Assembly (NCBI GenBank): GCA_026985055.1
Contig: JALSQZ010000226.1
Coordinates: 37,223 to 101,222 of the forward strand
Source: Sedimenticola sp.
GTDB lineage: Bacteria; Pseudomonadota; Gammaproteobacteria; Chromatiales; Chromatiaceae
DNA: 64,000 bases
Direction of reading: 5' to 3'
Below, piece after piece: positions 9,646 to 17,942 of the stretch. A program made the position numbers and the translations under genes. The notes under the pieces are model-generated. The model did no database searches. It was not told where the DNA came from and was given only the letters and a program-made list of their open reading frames with translations. Position 1 is the stretch's first letter; every line of letters starts with the position of its first letter.

Positions 9646-9695
9646 GGGATCTCGAAAAATTCCTACCATGGAATTTTTCTCGTCGCAAAGAGAAA
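9645..9695. repeat. Dispersed palindromic repeat, long form (copy 1)
   Basis: Begins at the last base of the miaA stop. It contains the inverted repeat GAAAAATTCC / GGAATTTTTC followed by TCGTCGCAAAGAGAAA. The reverse complement of 55905-55969 matches this stretch almost base for base, with short indels. Confidence 0.8.
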
Positions 9696-10036
9696 ATGCG
9701 ATTTCCTCTTTGCTCACATTTTCAATCACTTGTGGTGATCGAAAATGGTGGGACTTCCCTGTCCCACTCGGGCATCTCGATTTTTCGAGATGCCCATTAC
9801 GCGAATTTTATATGGGCATTGTTTCAGTCAATTCATGTGTTATATTAGGTAGAGGAATCAGTAATGCTGTTGATGCGCAGTAAAATTTGATTGAGACAAT
9901 CTCGCCTTGTTTTTCAAGCACCTGAATCCCCCGGAGTTTCTCATGATGTTTTCATGGAGTTCTGGTATTTCAATAACTACCAGGCCGGTTTTTTGGCCAC
10001 GTCAGATAATTACAAGATTTGAAGGAGAAAAATAAC
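9646..10036. other. Noncoding miaA-hfq interval
   Basis: About 390 bases without a supportable gene. The first 150 bases hold the two palindromic repeats and a further hairpin (GTGGGACTTCC / GTCCCAC region). The AT-rich remainder presumably carries the hfq promoter; I could not pick one -10/-35 pair with confidence. Confidence 0.6.
9771..9796. repeat. Dispersed palindromic repeat, short form (copy 2)
   Basis: A perfect hairpin GGGCATCTCGA / TCGAGATGCCC with a short T loop. It has the same arms as the ends of the long form and of the short copy at 18605. Confidence 0.7.
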
Positions 10037-10291
10037 ATGTCAAAAGGGCAATCTCTCCAGGACCCTTTCCTTAATGCATTGCGTAAGGAGCGTATTCCCG
10101 TTTCCATTTTTCTGGTCAATGGCATCAAGTTACAAGGAACCATTGATTCTTTCGATCAATTTGTCGTACTGCTGAAAAACACCGTCAGTCAGATGGTGTA
10201 CAAGCATGCCATTTCAACCGTGGTGCCAGCGCGTAATGTGCGTCTTTCTTCTCCCCAGGATTCGGATCAGACGGATCCGGGCAATCTTTGA
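10037..10291 (+). CDS. hfq: RNA chaperone Hfq
   Basis: Hexameric Sm-like RNA chaperone pairing small RNAs with mRNAs. The 84-residue product has the canonical core: [20 protein letters not shown], then [18 protein letters not shown] (Sm1) and [10 protein letters not shown] (Sm2). The C-terminal tail is short. ATG 10037 follows a GAAGGAG ribosome site by a normal spacing; the earlier in-frame ATG at 10019 lacks one. A terminator follows before hflX. Confidence 0.97.
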   Translation: MSKGQSLQDPFLNALRKERIPVSIFLVNGIKLQGTIDSFDQFVVLLKNTVSQMVYKHAISTVVPARNVRLSSPQDSDQTDPGNL

Positions 10292-10303
10292 CATTTCCCG
10301 CCG

Positions 10304-10331
10304 TCCCCCTGTGTTCCGCAGGGGGCTTTTC
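10304..10331 (+). terminator. Terminator between hfq and hflX
   Basis: Stem CCCCCTG / CAGGGGG with a 7-base loop and TTTT, 12 bp before the hflX start. It probably limits read-through from hfq. Confidence 0.8.
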
Positions 10332-10342
10332 ATTTTCCACTG

Positions 10343-11629
10343 ATGTTTGACCGTCCCAGGGCAGGCGAGACCGCCATACTGGTTCACGTTTCCCAACAGG
10401 GAGCGCCGGATCCCGATGAATTGCAGGAGTTCCGCGAACTGGCCGAATCAGCCGGCGCCCAGGTTGCCGAGCTGGTCACAGGGGTGCGCCGCAGCCCGGA
10501 TCCCCGTTATTACGTGGGACGCGGCAAGGCCGAGGAAATCCATTCCATGGTGGAATCCCTGGAAGCGGAACTGGTCATCTTCGATCACGCCCTGTCTCCC
10601 AGCCAGGAGCGTAATCTGGAAGCCTTGTTTCAGTGTCGGGTGCTGGATCGTTCCGGCCTGATTCTCGATATCTTTGCCCAGCGCGCGCGTTCATTTGAAG
10701 GCAAGCTGCAGGTGGAACTGGCTCAGCTGCGCCATCTGTCCACCCGTCTGGTGCGGGGCTGGACTCACCTTGAACGACAGAAAGGCGGTATTGGTCTGCG
10801 TGGGCCGGGGGAAACCCAGCTGGAGACCGACCGCCGTCTCATCAACCAGCGTATCGATCAGATTCGCCGGCGTCTTTCCAGGGTGGACAGTCAGCGGGAT
10901 CAGGGGCGCAAGGCCCGGCGCCGGGCGGATGTACCCACGGTGTCCTTGGTCGGATATACCAATGCCGGCAAATCCACTCTGTTCAATCGTCTCACCCATG
11001 CTCATGTATATGCCCGGGATCAGCTGTTCGCCACCCTGGATCCGACCCTGCGACGGCTGAGGTTGCCCGAAGGGGAAAATGTGGTGCTGGCGGACACTGT
11101 GGGTTTCATCTCCCGGCTGCCTCATGAGCTGGTGGCGGCCTTCAAATCCACCCTGCAGGAAACCGTGGAAGCTTCCCTGTTGCTGCATGTCATCGACGCC
11201 GCCAGTCACAGCCGCGCCGAGAACATGGCGGAAGTGGAGGATGTACTGCGTCAGATTGGCGCCCATGAAGTGCCACGGATCGATATATACAACAAGATCG
11301 ACTTGCTCGATGATGTTTCGGCTCATGTGGACCGGGACGATGAAGGCATGGTGACCCGGGTCTGGTGTTCCGCGATAACCGGCGACGGCATGGATCTGCT
11401 GGTGGATGCCTTGCAGGAACGTTTTCATCAGGCTCATGTGCGCCGCCATGTTTATCTCGAAGCATCCGATGGACGCCTGCGGGCATTGCTCCATGAAAAT
11501 ACCCATGTGTTGCGAACCCAGAGTCTGGATGATGGTGGTTGTGAAATGGAGATCGAGCTGACCGTCACCGCTTTCAACCGGCTGCTGAAAAAGGAGCCTC
11601 AGCTGGCGGGCAAGCTTCTGGCCATGTAA
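10343..11629 (+). CDS. hflX: Ribosome-associated GTPase HflX
   Basis: GTPase that binds and can split 70S ribosomes under stress. 428 residues: N-terminal HflX domain (YYVGRGKAEEI, then the GGIGLRGPGETQLETDRR signature), GTPase domain with G1 GYTNAGKSTLFN, G3 DTVGFI and G4 NKID, and a short C-terminal domain. In many relatives hflK-hflC follow directly; here they are absent and a structured repeat element follows instead. Confidence 0.95.
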   Translation: MFDRPRAGETAILVHVSQQGAPDPDELQEFRELAESAGAQVAELVTGVRRSPDPRYYVGRGKAEEIHSMVESLEAELVIFDHALSPSQERNLEALFQCRVLDRSGLILDIFAQRARSFEGKLQVELAQLRHLSTRLVRGWTHLERQKGGIGLRGPGETQLETDRRLINQRIDQIRRRLSRVDSQRDQGRKARRRADVPTVSLVGYTNAGKSTLFNRLTHAHVYARDQLFATLDPTLRRLRLPEGENVVLADTVGFISRLPHELVAAFKSTLQETVEASLLLHVIDAASHSRAENMAEVEDVLRQIGAHEVPRIDIYNKIDLLDDVSAHVDRDDEGMVTRVWCSAITGDGMDLLVDALQERFHQAHVRRHVYLEASDGRLRALLHENTHVLRTQSLDDGGCEMEIELTVTAFNRLLKKEPQLAGKLLAM

Positions 11630-11690
11630 ATGCTGGGTTCCCTTGGCTGCATCAGAAAAAAACCTGATCCCATTCAGGTATGGTTCTGTG

Positions 11691-11976
11691 TTATTAACTC
11701 GGCAACAATCTATGTCGTATTCAGGGCTTCAAGAACAGGTCAGATCAAGGCGCGGCTCGCAGGCAAGGGTTGTTCCCTTGGCAAGAGCCGGAACGCGGAG
11801 CTGGCCTTTTCTTGAAGCCCCTAACGGATTGATCGATAAGGACAGGCCCGCTTGCCCTTGCCCGCGGACAGCGTTATCAGCCCTTGTTGTAGAATCACTA
11901 CAACGGCGGTCTGATGCCTTGCCGCGAACAAGGGCAAGCGGGCTGAACACGATATGGATTGTTACCGAGTTAATAA
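11691..11976. mobile_element. Structured MITE-like element, subfamily 1 (copy A)
   Basis: A 286-bp noncoding element. Its ends are inverted repeats of about 34 bp (TTATTAACTCGGCAACAATC... and the complementary ...GTTACCGAGTTAATAA). Inside are two further inverted repeats forming two arms: GGGCTTCAAGAA / TTCTTGAAGCCC, and GCCCGCTTGCCCTTG / CAAGGGCAAGCGGGC, each capped by smaller hairpins. A near-identical inverted copy lies at 27167-27445 and a divergent relative with the same fold at 52790-53075. No transposase is encoded, so mobility would need a partner enzyme elsewhere. It fills most of the 354-bp gap between hflX and the transglycosylase gene. Confidence 0.85.
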
Positions 11977-11983
11977 AAGCACA

Positions 11984-12679
11984 TCAAAACGGCCACAGAG
12001 ACCATCCCTTGTCCAGGCTTTTTTCGCAGCTTTTGAGCTGCCGGGCGTAAGTCTTCGCCTGCCGGTCCACCTTTTCCGCCACCCGGATCAACCATGCCTT
12101 GTTGCGCCAGCTGCGCCTGGCATATCCGCCATGGCCCTCGTGGTAGGCAAGATACTGATGTTTGGCATCCCACTTGGAAATGCCAAGCCGGTCATGGGTA
12201 ATACTCGTGTACCAGCCGACAAAATCCATTGCATCCGCGAAATCATCCCGATCCGCGCCACGGTTGCCGGTATTTTTCACATACCAGTCCCAGGTATCAT
12301 CCTTGGCCTGGGGATACCCATAGGCCGATGAAGGCCGACGCCAGGGAATGAACCCCAGCAGTTTTCCCCTTGGTGGCTGCGCATCATCACGAAACGCCGA
12401 TTCCTGACGAACAATGGCCATTTGCACATGAATGGGAGTACCCCAGCGTTTCTGGGAAGCCCTGGCGCTTTGATACCAGCCTTTCTTTTCCTTGAATATG
12501 GAACAGATGTTGTTGATGTCGTGTGGAGGCGCGCTGGCACAACCTGCCAAGGAAACCAGCACCAGCACCGGAGTCAGAAACGAAACCAGACCCGTCCATT
12601 TCCTGACTGTTGTTGTGCGCCTCTGCCTGCTGCTGGCATTTTTCACAGTTCGCTCGGGATAGATGTATTTTCTGTCCAT
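11984..12679 (-). CDS. Transglycosylase SLT-domain lipoprotein
   Basis: A 231-residue envelope lipoprotein. A hydrophobic segment ends in lipobox LAGC (SLAGCASAPP), followed by an SLT-like lysozyme fold: AIVRQESAF with the presumed catalytic Glu, AYGYPQAKD, and YLAYHEGHGGYARRSW. This layout fits small lytic transglycosylase-like lipoproteins that cleave peptidoglycan. ATG 12679 (MDRKYIYPE) was chosen; the longer frame upstream runs through the tRNA-Cys gene and cannot be coding. No obvious Shine-Dalgarno, so the start is uncertain. It sits alone between the repeat element and the tRNA genes. Confidence 0.8.
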   Translation of the reverse strand: MDRKYIYPERTVKNASSRQRRTTTVRKWTGLVSFLTPVLVLVSLAGCASAPPHDINNICSIFKEKKGWYQSARASQKRWGTPIHVQMAIVRQESAFRDDAQPPRGKLLGFIPWRRPSSAYGYPQAKDDTWDWYVKNTGNRGADRDDFADAMDFVGWYTSITHDRLGISKWDAKHQYLAYHEGHGGYARRSWRNKAWLIRVAEKVDRQAKTYARQLKSCEKSLDKGWSLWPF

Positions 12680-12814
12680 ATCAGCCCAAGACCGGCGATG
12701 AAAAAGGAACATCACAAATAACCGAGATGGCCGCGCAGGTCCAGAATGTTCAACCATTTCAATAATGATACTGGAAAAATACGATTTCCCGGCTTCTTTC
12801 ATACGCCCATCACG

Positions 12815-12840
12815 ACAAAACCCGCTGTCAGGCGGGCTTG
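12815..12840 (-). terminator. Terminator after tRNA-Cys
   Basis: On the minus strand AAGCCCGC / GCGGGTTTT with a 6-base loop, about 25 bp past the tRNA-Cys 3' end. Confidence 0.75.
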
Positions 12841-12862
12841 GGGACGTAATGGTACAGGTAGA

Positions 12863-12936
12863 TGGAGGCTGAGCCCGGAATCGAACCGAGGTCCACGGCT
12901 TTGCAGGCCGCTGCATAACCACTCTGCCACTCAGCC
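12863..12936 (-). tRNA. tRNA-Cys (GCA)
   Basis: A 74-nt cloverleaf with encoded CCA: acceptor GGCTGAG pairs with CTCAGCC, anticodon loop CTGCAAA carries GCA, and the T loop GGTTCGATTCC is intact. Confidence 0.96.
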
Positions 12937-12968
12937 AATGAGTGCGACAGCCTGGCACTGTCGAAACG

Positions 12969-12995
12969 AAAAGCCCCGCCGTAGCGCGGGGCTTT
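12969..12995 (-). terminator. Hairpin terminator between tRNA-Gly and tRNA-Cys
   Basis: Minus-strand stem AAGCCCCGC / GCGGGGCTTTT followed by TTTT. It lies between the two tRNA genes and should reduce tRNA-Cys expression from the upstream promoter, unless it acts as a processing hairpin. Confidence 0.75.
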
Positions 12996-13004
12996 ACCAG
13001 AATC

Positions 13005-13080
13005 TGGAGCGGGAAACGAGATTCGAACTCGCGACCCCAACCTTGGCAAGGTTGTGCTCTACCAACTGAGCTATTCCCGC
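13005..13080 (-). tRNA. tRNA-Gly (GCC)
   Basis: A 76-nt cloverleaf with encoded CCA: acceptor GCGGGAA pairs with TTCCCGC, anticodon loop TTGCCAA carries GCC, D loop AGCTCAGTTGGTAGAGC and T loop GTTCGAATC are normal. Confidence 0.97.
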
Positions 13081-13093
13081 TTGGTGAGGCGGT

Positions 13094-13121
13094 ATTCTAC
13101 TTGCGCGGCGCCTGTTGTCAA
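13094..13121 (-). promoter_or_regulatory. Sigma70 promoter for the tRNA genes
   Basis: On the minus strand: perfect -35 TTGACA (13121-13116), 16-bp spacer, -10 TAGAAT (13099-13094), placed about 14 bp before tRNA-Gly. The -35 overlaps the pgsA stop codon. Confidence 0.8.
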
Positions 13122-13696
13122 GCATCGGAATCATTTTTTCCGTCTTCCGACAGGCTCGGCCAGGCCGCATGCAGATAAACCGTCATGGACCACAGGGTGA
13201 GCGCCACCGCGACATACAGCAGAAGTTCACCGATTCGGTAGGTAGGCAGACCGAACAGTTCATGACGATAGATGAGCAGCGTGATTGCCCCCATCTGCGC
13301 CGCAGTCTTGAATTTTCCTACCCAGGACACGGCCACCTTGGCCCGCGCGCCCAGTTCGGCCATCCATTCTCTCAGGGCGGATATGGTGATTTCCCGGCCA
13401 ATGATTACCGCAGCGGATATCGCCATCCAGGGAGATGGATTGTCCGCCACCAGCAACACCAAAGCGGTGGCCACCATCAGCTTGTCTGCCACCGGATCGA
13501 GAAAAGCCCCCAGGGGCGAGACCAGCCCCATGCGTCTTGCCAGATAACCATCCAGCCAGTCGGTGAAGGCGGCAATCATGAACACCAGCGCCGCCACTTG
13601 GTGATTCCAGGGAGCGGGCAGATAGAACATGCCAACCAGCACCGGAATCATGATGATCCGGGAAAAAGTCAGAAGATTAGGGATGCTCCACATCAT
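13118..13696 (-). CDS. pgsA: Phosphatidylglycerophosphate synthase PgsA
   Basis: Inner-membrane CDP-alcohol phosphotransferase making phosphatidylglycerol-3-phosphate from CDP-diacylglycerol and glycerol-3-phosphate. 192 residues with several membrane segments; the active-site motif is complete: DWLDGYLARRMG followed by GAFLDPVADK. Its start overlaps the uvrC stop by 4 bp (ATGA), so the two are coupled. tRNA-Gly and tRNA-Cys follow, the classic gammaproteobacterial order. Confidence 0.96.
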   Translation of the reverse strand: MMWSIPNLLTFSRIIMIPVLVGMFYLPAPWNHQVAALVFMIAAFTDWLDGYLARRMGLVSPLGAFLDPVADKLMVATALVLLVADNPSPWMAISAAVIIGREITISALREWMAELGARAKVAVSWVGKFKTAAQMGAITLLIYRHELFGLPTYRIGELLLYVAVALTLWSMTVYLHAAWPSLSEDGKNDSDA

Positions 13697-15513
13697 TCGG
13701 TTCCATGAAATGCCTGATATATTTTTTCCGCCAGCCGGGTGCTGATACCATTCACGGTGGAGATATCCTCTATCCCCGCCCGTGACAGCCCCTGCAGACC
13801 GCCGAACTGCTTGAGCAGCTCCTGGCGGCGTTTCTGCCCGATACCAGGAATGTCTTCCAGCACCGAGCGGCTGCGCGCCTTGTTACGCCGCTGCCGATGA
13901 CCGGTGATGGCAAACCGGTGCGCCTCGTCCCGGATATGCTGAATCAGATGCAGGGCTGGTGAATGGGGATCAAGTATAAGGGGATGCTGATGTTCCAACA
14001 AGAAAAGTTGCTCCATGCCCGCGCGCCGTTCCGGACCCTTGGCCACTCCCACGAGCAGGACACCCTGCACTCCCAGGTTTTCGAGTATTTCTGCGGCGGT
14101 GGCCAACTGCCCCTTGCCGCCATCGATGAACAGCACATCCGGCAAACGCCCCTCTCCCGACAAAATGCGCGTGTAACGCCGGCGCAATGCCTGCGCCATG
14201 GCGGCATAGTCGTCTCCGGGAGTAATGCCATCGATATTGAAACGCCGGTAGTCACTTTTGAGAGGTCCTTCCGCGTTGAATACCACGCAGGAAGCCACGG
14301 TTCTCTCCCCAGCGGTGTGGCTGATATCGAAACATTCCATGCGCGTGGGCGGTTCTTCCATCCCCAACGCGTCCTGCAAGGTCTCCAGGCGCAGACGTGC
14401 ATTGCTGCTGCCGGCCAGGCGCGCCTTGAGGGCGATTTCCGCATTCTGCCGGGCCATCTTCAGCCAGCGCGCTCTTTCTCCCCTGGGTGATGATCGCAGC
14501 AGCAGTTTTTTCCCGGCCTGTTGTGACAGGGCCTGCTCCAGCAACTCCCTGTCCATCGGCTTGTGACTGAGCAGGATTTCGGCCGGCAACTGCCGCCCCA
14601 GATAATACTGTCCCAGAAAGGCGGACAGAATCTCGCCCTCGTTCCGGCCTTTGGCTCCCTTGGGGAAAAACTGGCGGTTGCCGAGATTGCGCCCCTGGCG
14701 AATGAAAAATACCTGTACGCAGGCCTGGCCTTCCGCCACCGCGCAGGCAACGATGTCCAGATCACCTTTTTCCCCACTGACATATTGCCGCTCCTGTATC
14801 TTGCGAATGGCATCGATCTGGTCCCGGTAGCGAGCCGCTTGTTCAAATTCCAGGCTGGCAGAAGCCTCTTCCATGCGCGCCACCAGGCCGTCCACCACAT
14901 CATGGGTTTTCCCTTCCAGGAAAAGCACGATGTCCCGCACATCGCGCATGTAGTCTTCCCGGCTCACCAATCCCACACAAGGCGCGGTGCAGCGCTTGAT
15001 CTGATGTTGCAGACAAGCCCGGGAACGATTGCGGTAGTAACTGTTTTCGCACTGGCGCACCGGAAACAGTTTCTGCAGCAAATAAAGGGTTTCCCGTACC
15101 GCTCCGCCACTGGGATAGGGGCCGAAATATCGTCCTCTGGACTTGCGCGCGCCGCGATGAAACCCGAGACGCGGAAATTCATCGTCCGACAGAAAAATAT
15201 AGGGGTAGCTCTTGTCGTCGCGCAACAGAATGTTGTAACGCGGTTTCAGTTCCTTGATGAGATTGTTTTCCAGCAGCAGGGCTTCCGCTTCCGTGTGGGT
15301 GACGACGATCTGGATGTCACGGATCTGCGCCACCATGGTCTGGATGCGCTTGTTTCCCGCCCGCTGGAAATAGCTGCTGACCCGGCGTCTCAGATCCCGC
15401 GCCTTGCCCACATAGAGCACATTTCCCCCGGCATCGAGCATGCGATACACGCCGGGCCGATGGGTCAGGGTCTTGAGAAAGGCCTTGTAATCAAAATCAG
15501 TCTTGTTGCTCAC
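13693..15513 (-). CDS. uvrC: Excinuclease ABC subunit C
   Basis: UvrC makes both incisions around UvrB-bound lesions in nucleotide excision repair. 606 residues: GIY-YIG nuclease domain at the N-terminus (PGVYRMLDAGGNVLYVGKA), UvrB-binding UVR segment around 205-240, RNase H-like 5'-incision domain (FDISHTAGE, FIDGGKGQL) and C-terminal helix-hairpin-helix DIPGIGQKRRQELLKQFGG. Usual length. In many relatives uvrY precedes it directly; here the response regulator is about 2.4 kb away. Confidence 0.97.
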   Translation of the reverse strand: MSNKTDFDYKAFLKTLTHRPGVYRMLDAGGNVLYVGKARDLRRRVSSYFQRAGNKRIQTMVAQIRDIQIVVTHTEAEALLLENNLIKELKPRYNILLRDDKSYPYIFLSDDEFPRLGFHRGARKSRGRYFGPYPSGGAVRETLYLLQKLFPVRQCENSYYRNRSRACLQHQIKRCTAPCVGLVSREDYMRDVRDIVLFLEGKTHDVVDGLVARMEEASASLEFEQAARYRDQIDAIRKIQERQYVSGEKGDLDIVACAVAEGQACVQVFFIRQGRNLGNRQFFPKGAKGRNEGEILSAFLGQYYLGRQLPAEILLSHKPMDRELLEQALSQQAGKKLLLRSSPRGERARWLKMARQNAEIALKARLAGSSNARLRLETLQDALGMEEPPTRMECFDISHTAGERTVASCVVFNAEGPLKSDYRRFNIDGITPGDDYAAMAQALRRRYTRILSGEGRLPDVLFIDGGKGQLATAAEILENLGVQGVLLVGVAKGPERRAGMEQLFLLEHQHPLILDPHSPALHLIQHIRDEAHRFAITGHRQRRNKARSRSVLEDIPGIGQKRRQELLKQFGGLQGLSRAGIEDISTVNGISTRLAEKIYQAFHGTE

Positions 15514-15646
15514 GGACAGTAGATGAAACCGGGTGGTTACAGAAGTTTGCCGCAGAACGCCCTGGCATGCGAGTGCTTATTGCGCTTTATGCAACGACAT
15601 TCTGCTGGTACATTGACACCAATCGGTTCGACAGGGGAAAAAGCGC

Positions 15647-17152
15647 ATGGAAAGAGAACAATGGAAATCCCAATTTGGCTTTCTGCTCGCAGCAGTGGGA
15701 TCGGCCATTGGCCTGGGCAATATCTGGCGTTTCAGCTATCTGGCTTATGAACACGGCGGCGGCGCCTTTCTCATACCCTATCTGGTAGCGCTGCTTACCG
15801 CAGGCATTCCTCTGCTGATACTGGAATACGGCATTGGCCATGAGCGCATAGGCTCCGCACCACTGGCTTATGCCAAGATCGACAAACGCTGGGAATGGCT
15901 GGGTTGGTGGGCGGTGCTGTTCGTCATGTTCGGCATTGTGCTCTATTACTCCGTAGTCATTGCCTGGTGCATGAATTTCTTCCTCCTGTCCTTCGATCTG
16001 GGCTGGGGAGATGATCCCAATACATTCTTCTTCCAGGAATTCCTCCAGGTCAGTGAACGCCCCGGAGACATTGGTGAAGTACGCACCCCCATTCTGGCCG
16101 CGCTGGCGCTGGTATGGCTCATCAACTGGGCGGTGGTCTACCGGGGTGTGCAACGTGGCATCGAGCTGGCCAACAAGATCCTCATGCCCACCTTGCTGGT
16201 ACTCATCATCGCCCTGGTGGGGTGGTCCCTGACCCTGGAAGGTGCCGGCCTGGGGCTCAAGGCCTATTTGAGTCCGGATTTCTCCAAACTATCCGACCCC
16301 AAAGTATGGATCGACGCCTACAGCCAGATTTTCTTCACCCTGAGTCTGGGCTTTGGCATCATGATCGCCTATGCCAGCTACCTGCCACGCAAGGCCGATA
16401 TTACCCGCAATGCGCTCCTTACAGCAGTCATCAACAGCGGGTTTTCCCTGTTTGCCGGGCTGGCGGTGTTCTCCGTGCTGGGCTTCATGGCCACCTCCCA
16501 GAACCAGCCCATATCCGAGGTTGTGGCGCAAAGCATCGGGCTGGCTTTCGTCGCCTATCCCAAAGCAGTAAGCCTGATGCCAGGTGGCAATTTCTTTGGC
16601 GCCCTGTTTTTCTTCTGTCTGGTGGTGGCGGGTCTTTCTTCCGCTGTGTCCATTATCGAGGCCTTTGTTGCCGCCATGGTGGACAAGTTCGGTGTCAGCC
16701 GGCAGAAACTGGTGACTTTCATCTCGGTGCTGGGTTTTCTCGGCTCCATCGTCTTCACCACCCATGCGGGACTGCTGTGGCTGGACATCGTGGACCATTT
16801 CATCACTCATTACGGCCTGGTGAGCGTAGGCATCATGGAATGTTTCGTCGTGGGCTGGCTGTTCCGCCTGCCCAAGCTGCGCCAGCATATCAATCGCATC
16901 TCCTCCATACCCCTGGGGCCATGGTGGGATTTTCTCATCAAGGTGTTCGTCCCTCTGGTGCTGGTAATCATCCTTGCGGGAGATCTGTACGCCGAATTCG
17001 ACAAACCCTATGGCGGCTACAGCTGGGCATCCCTGATCGTCATCGGCCGGGACTGGCTGCTGCTTACCCTGGTAGGCGCCTTCGCCATTGCCTGCCGCCC
17101 CTGGCGGACTACCGCCCATGAACAGGGCGGCAGATCGGATACCCCGGCATAA
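15647..17152 (+). CDS. Sodium-dependent neurotransmitter:sodium symporter (NSS/SNF) family transporter
   Basis: A 501-residue inner-membrane protein with about 12 hydrophobic segments. The first one carries the family signature LLAAVGSAIGLGNIWRFSYLAYEHGGGAF split over two helices, with the sodium-site residues in helix 1. Bacterial NSS proteins import amino acids or related amines with Na+; the substrate cannot be read from sequence. ATG 15647 follows AGGGG. It stands alone, diverging from uvrC, and a small inverted-repeat element follows it. Confidence 0.92.
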   Translation: MEREQWKSQFGFLLAAVGSAIGLGNIWRFSYLAYEHGGGAFLIPYLVALLTAGIPLLILEYGIGHERIGSAPLAYAKIDKRWEWLGWWAVLFVMFGIVLYYSVVIAWCMNFFLLSFDLGWGDDPNTFFFQEFLQVSERPGDIGEVRTPILAALALVWLINWAVVYRGVQRGIELANKILMPTLLVLIIALVGWSLTLEGAGLGLKAYLSPDFSKLSDPKVWIDAYSQIFFTLSLGFGIMIAYASYLPRKADITRNALLTAVINSGFSLFAGLAVFSVLGFMATSQNQPISEVVAQSIGLAFVAYPKAVSLMPGGNFFGALFFFCLVVAGLSSAVSIIEAFVAAMVDKFGVSRQKLVTFISVLGFLGSIVFTTHAGLLWLDIVDHFITHYGLVSVGIMECFVVGWLFRLPKLRQHINRISSIPLGPWWDFLIKVFVPLVLVIILAGDLYAEFDKPYGGYSWASLIVIGRDWLLLTLVGAFAIACRPWRTTAHEQGGRSDTPA

Positions 17153-17176
17153 ATCCGGCAGGGGAACTGGATCATT

Positions 17177-17304
17177 CTAACCCGAATATTGCACCAGAAC
17201 GCTCAAAATGTGGGTTTTTTACCATTAATTACAGCCTGTTGCGTGACGAGTATGCTGGATACAGTTTGTACCTGTCATGCTATCCGGTGCAATATTCGGG
17301 CTAA
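17177..17304. mobile_element. Small MITE with 15-bp inverted ends and 4-bp direct repeats
   Basis: Perfect inverted repeats CCCGAATATTGCACC (17181-17195) and GGTGCAATATTCGGG (17286-17300), each flanked on the outside by CTAA (17177-17180 and 17301-17304), which looks like a target duplication. The interior of about 90 bp has no gene. The right CTAA provides the stop codon of the adjacent glycosylase gene. Confidence 0.8.
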
Positions 17305-17942
17305 AGGCCCAGCAAGCCTCGGGCACGCTGAAATACCTCCTGGAACATCCCGGGAGTGAGACGCCGGGTCTGGGTGTTGTAGCGGCTGCAGTGGTAGGAA
17401 TCGAGCAGCATCAGATCATCGTTCAGCCGATATTCGGCGGCATGCCGAAAGGGAAAATCCACCTGACGCAACTTCAGGGCAGCGAGTACCGCCCGGTGGG
17501 CAACGCCGCCCAGGGCCAGAACCAATGAATCGGCAGGCAGCGATTCAAGCTCCCGCGCCAGAAACCCATTGCAGGCCTTGACCTCCGACCCCAGCGGCTT
17601 GTTCTGTGGCGGCAGACATTTCACCGCATTGGTAATCCGGCAATGGATCAATTGCAGATCATCCCCGGCATGCTGCGACTCAGGCGCACTGGAAAACCCG
17701 CAGTCATACAAGGTCTGATAGAGCAGGATTCCGGCATGGTCGCCGGTAAATGGCCGCCCGCTGGCATTCGCGCCATGCATCCCCGGCGCCAGTCCCACAA
17801 TGAGCAAGCGCGCCTGCGGATCGCCAAAAGGCGCAACTGGGGCGCAGTGGTAGTGCGGATATTGCAGCTTCAATTCCCGCAGAAACCCGCTCAGGCGATC
17901 ACAGGCAGTACACTCAGGATCAAAAGCCGCCGCATCAACCAT
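17301..17942 (-). CDS. Uracil-DNA glycosylase, family 5 (UdgB-like)
   Basis: Removes uracil, and in this family also hypoxanthine, from DNA to start base excision repair. The 213-residue protein has motif 1 GLAPGMHGANASGRPFTGD, the NAVKCLPPQNKP segment and motif 2 SYHCSRYNTQTRRLT, all typical of UDGb. Family members usually read SYHPSR, so the Cys at that position is slightly unusual. N-terminal Cys residues (CTAC) fit the Fe-S cluster. ATG 17942 overlaps the response-regulator stop by 8 bp, so the pair is translationally coupled. A longer start at 17972 lies inside uvrY. Confidence 0.87.
   Translation of the reverse strand: MVDAAAFDPECTACDRLSGFLRELKLQYPHYHCAPVAPFGDPQARLLIVGLAPGMHGANASGRPFTGDHAGILLYQTLYDCGFSSAPESQHAGDDLQLIHCRITNAVKCLPPQNKPLGSEVKACNGFLARELESLPADSLVLALGGVAHRAVLAALKLRQVDFPFRHAAEYRLNDDLMLLDSYHCSRYNTQTRRLTPGMFQEVFQRARGLLGL

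Noticed and set aside
11643..12050. Open frame of 135 codons across element A
   Set aside because: It lies in the inverted-repeat element; a matching peptide in copy B reflects DNA repeat identity, not coding constraint, and the diverged copy C does not keep it.
12680..12958. Longer N-terminus for the transglycosylase
   Set aside because: It would run through the tRNA-Cys gene and puts the lipoprotein signal far inside the protein.
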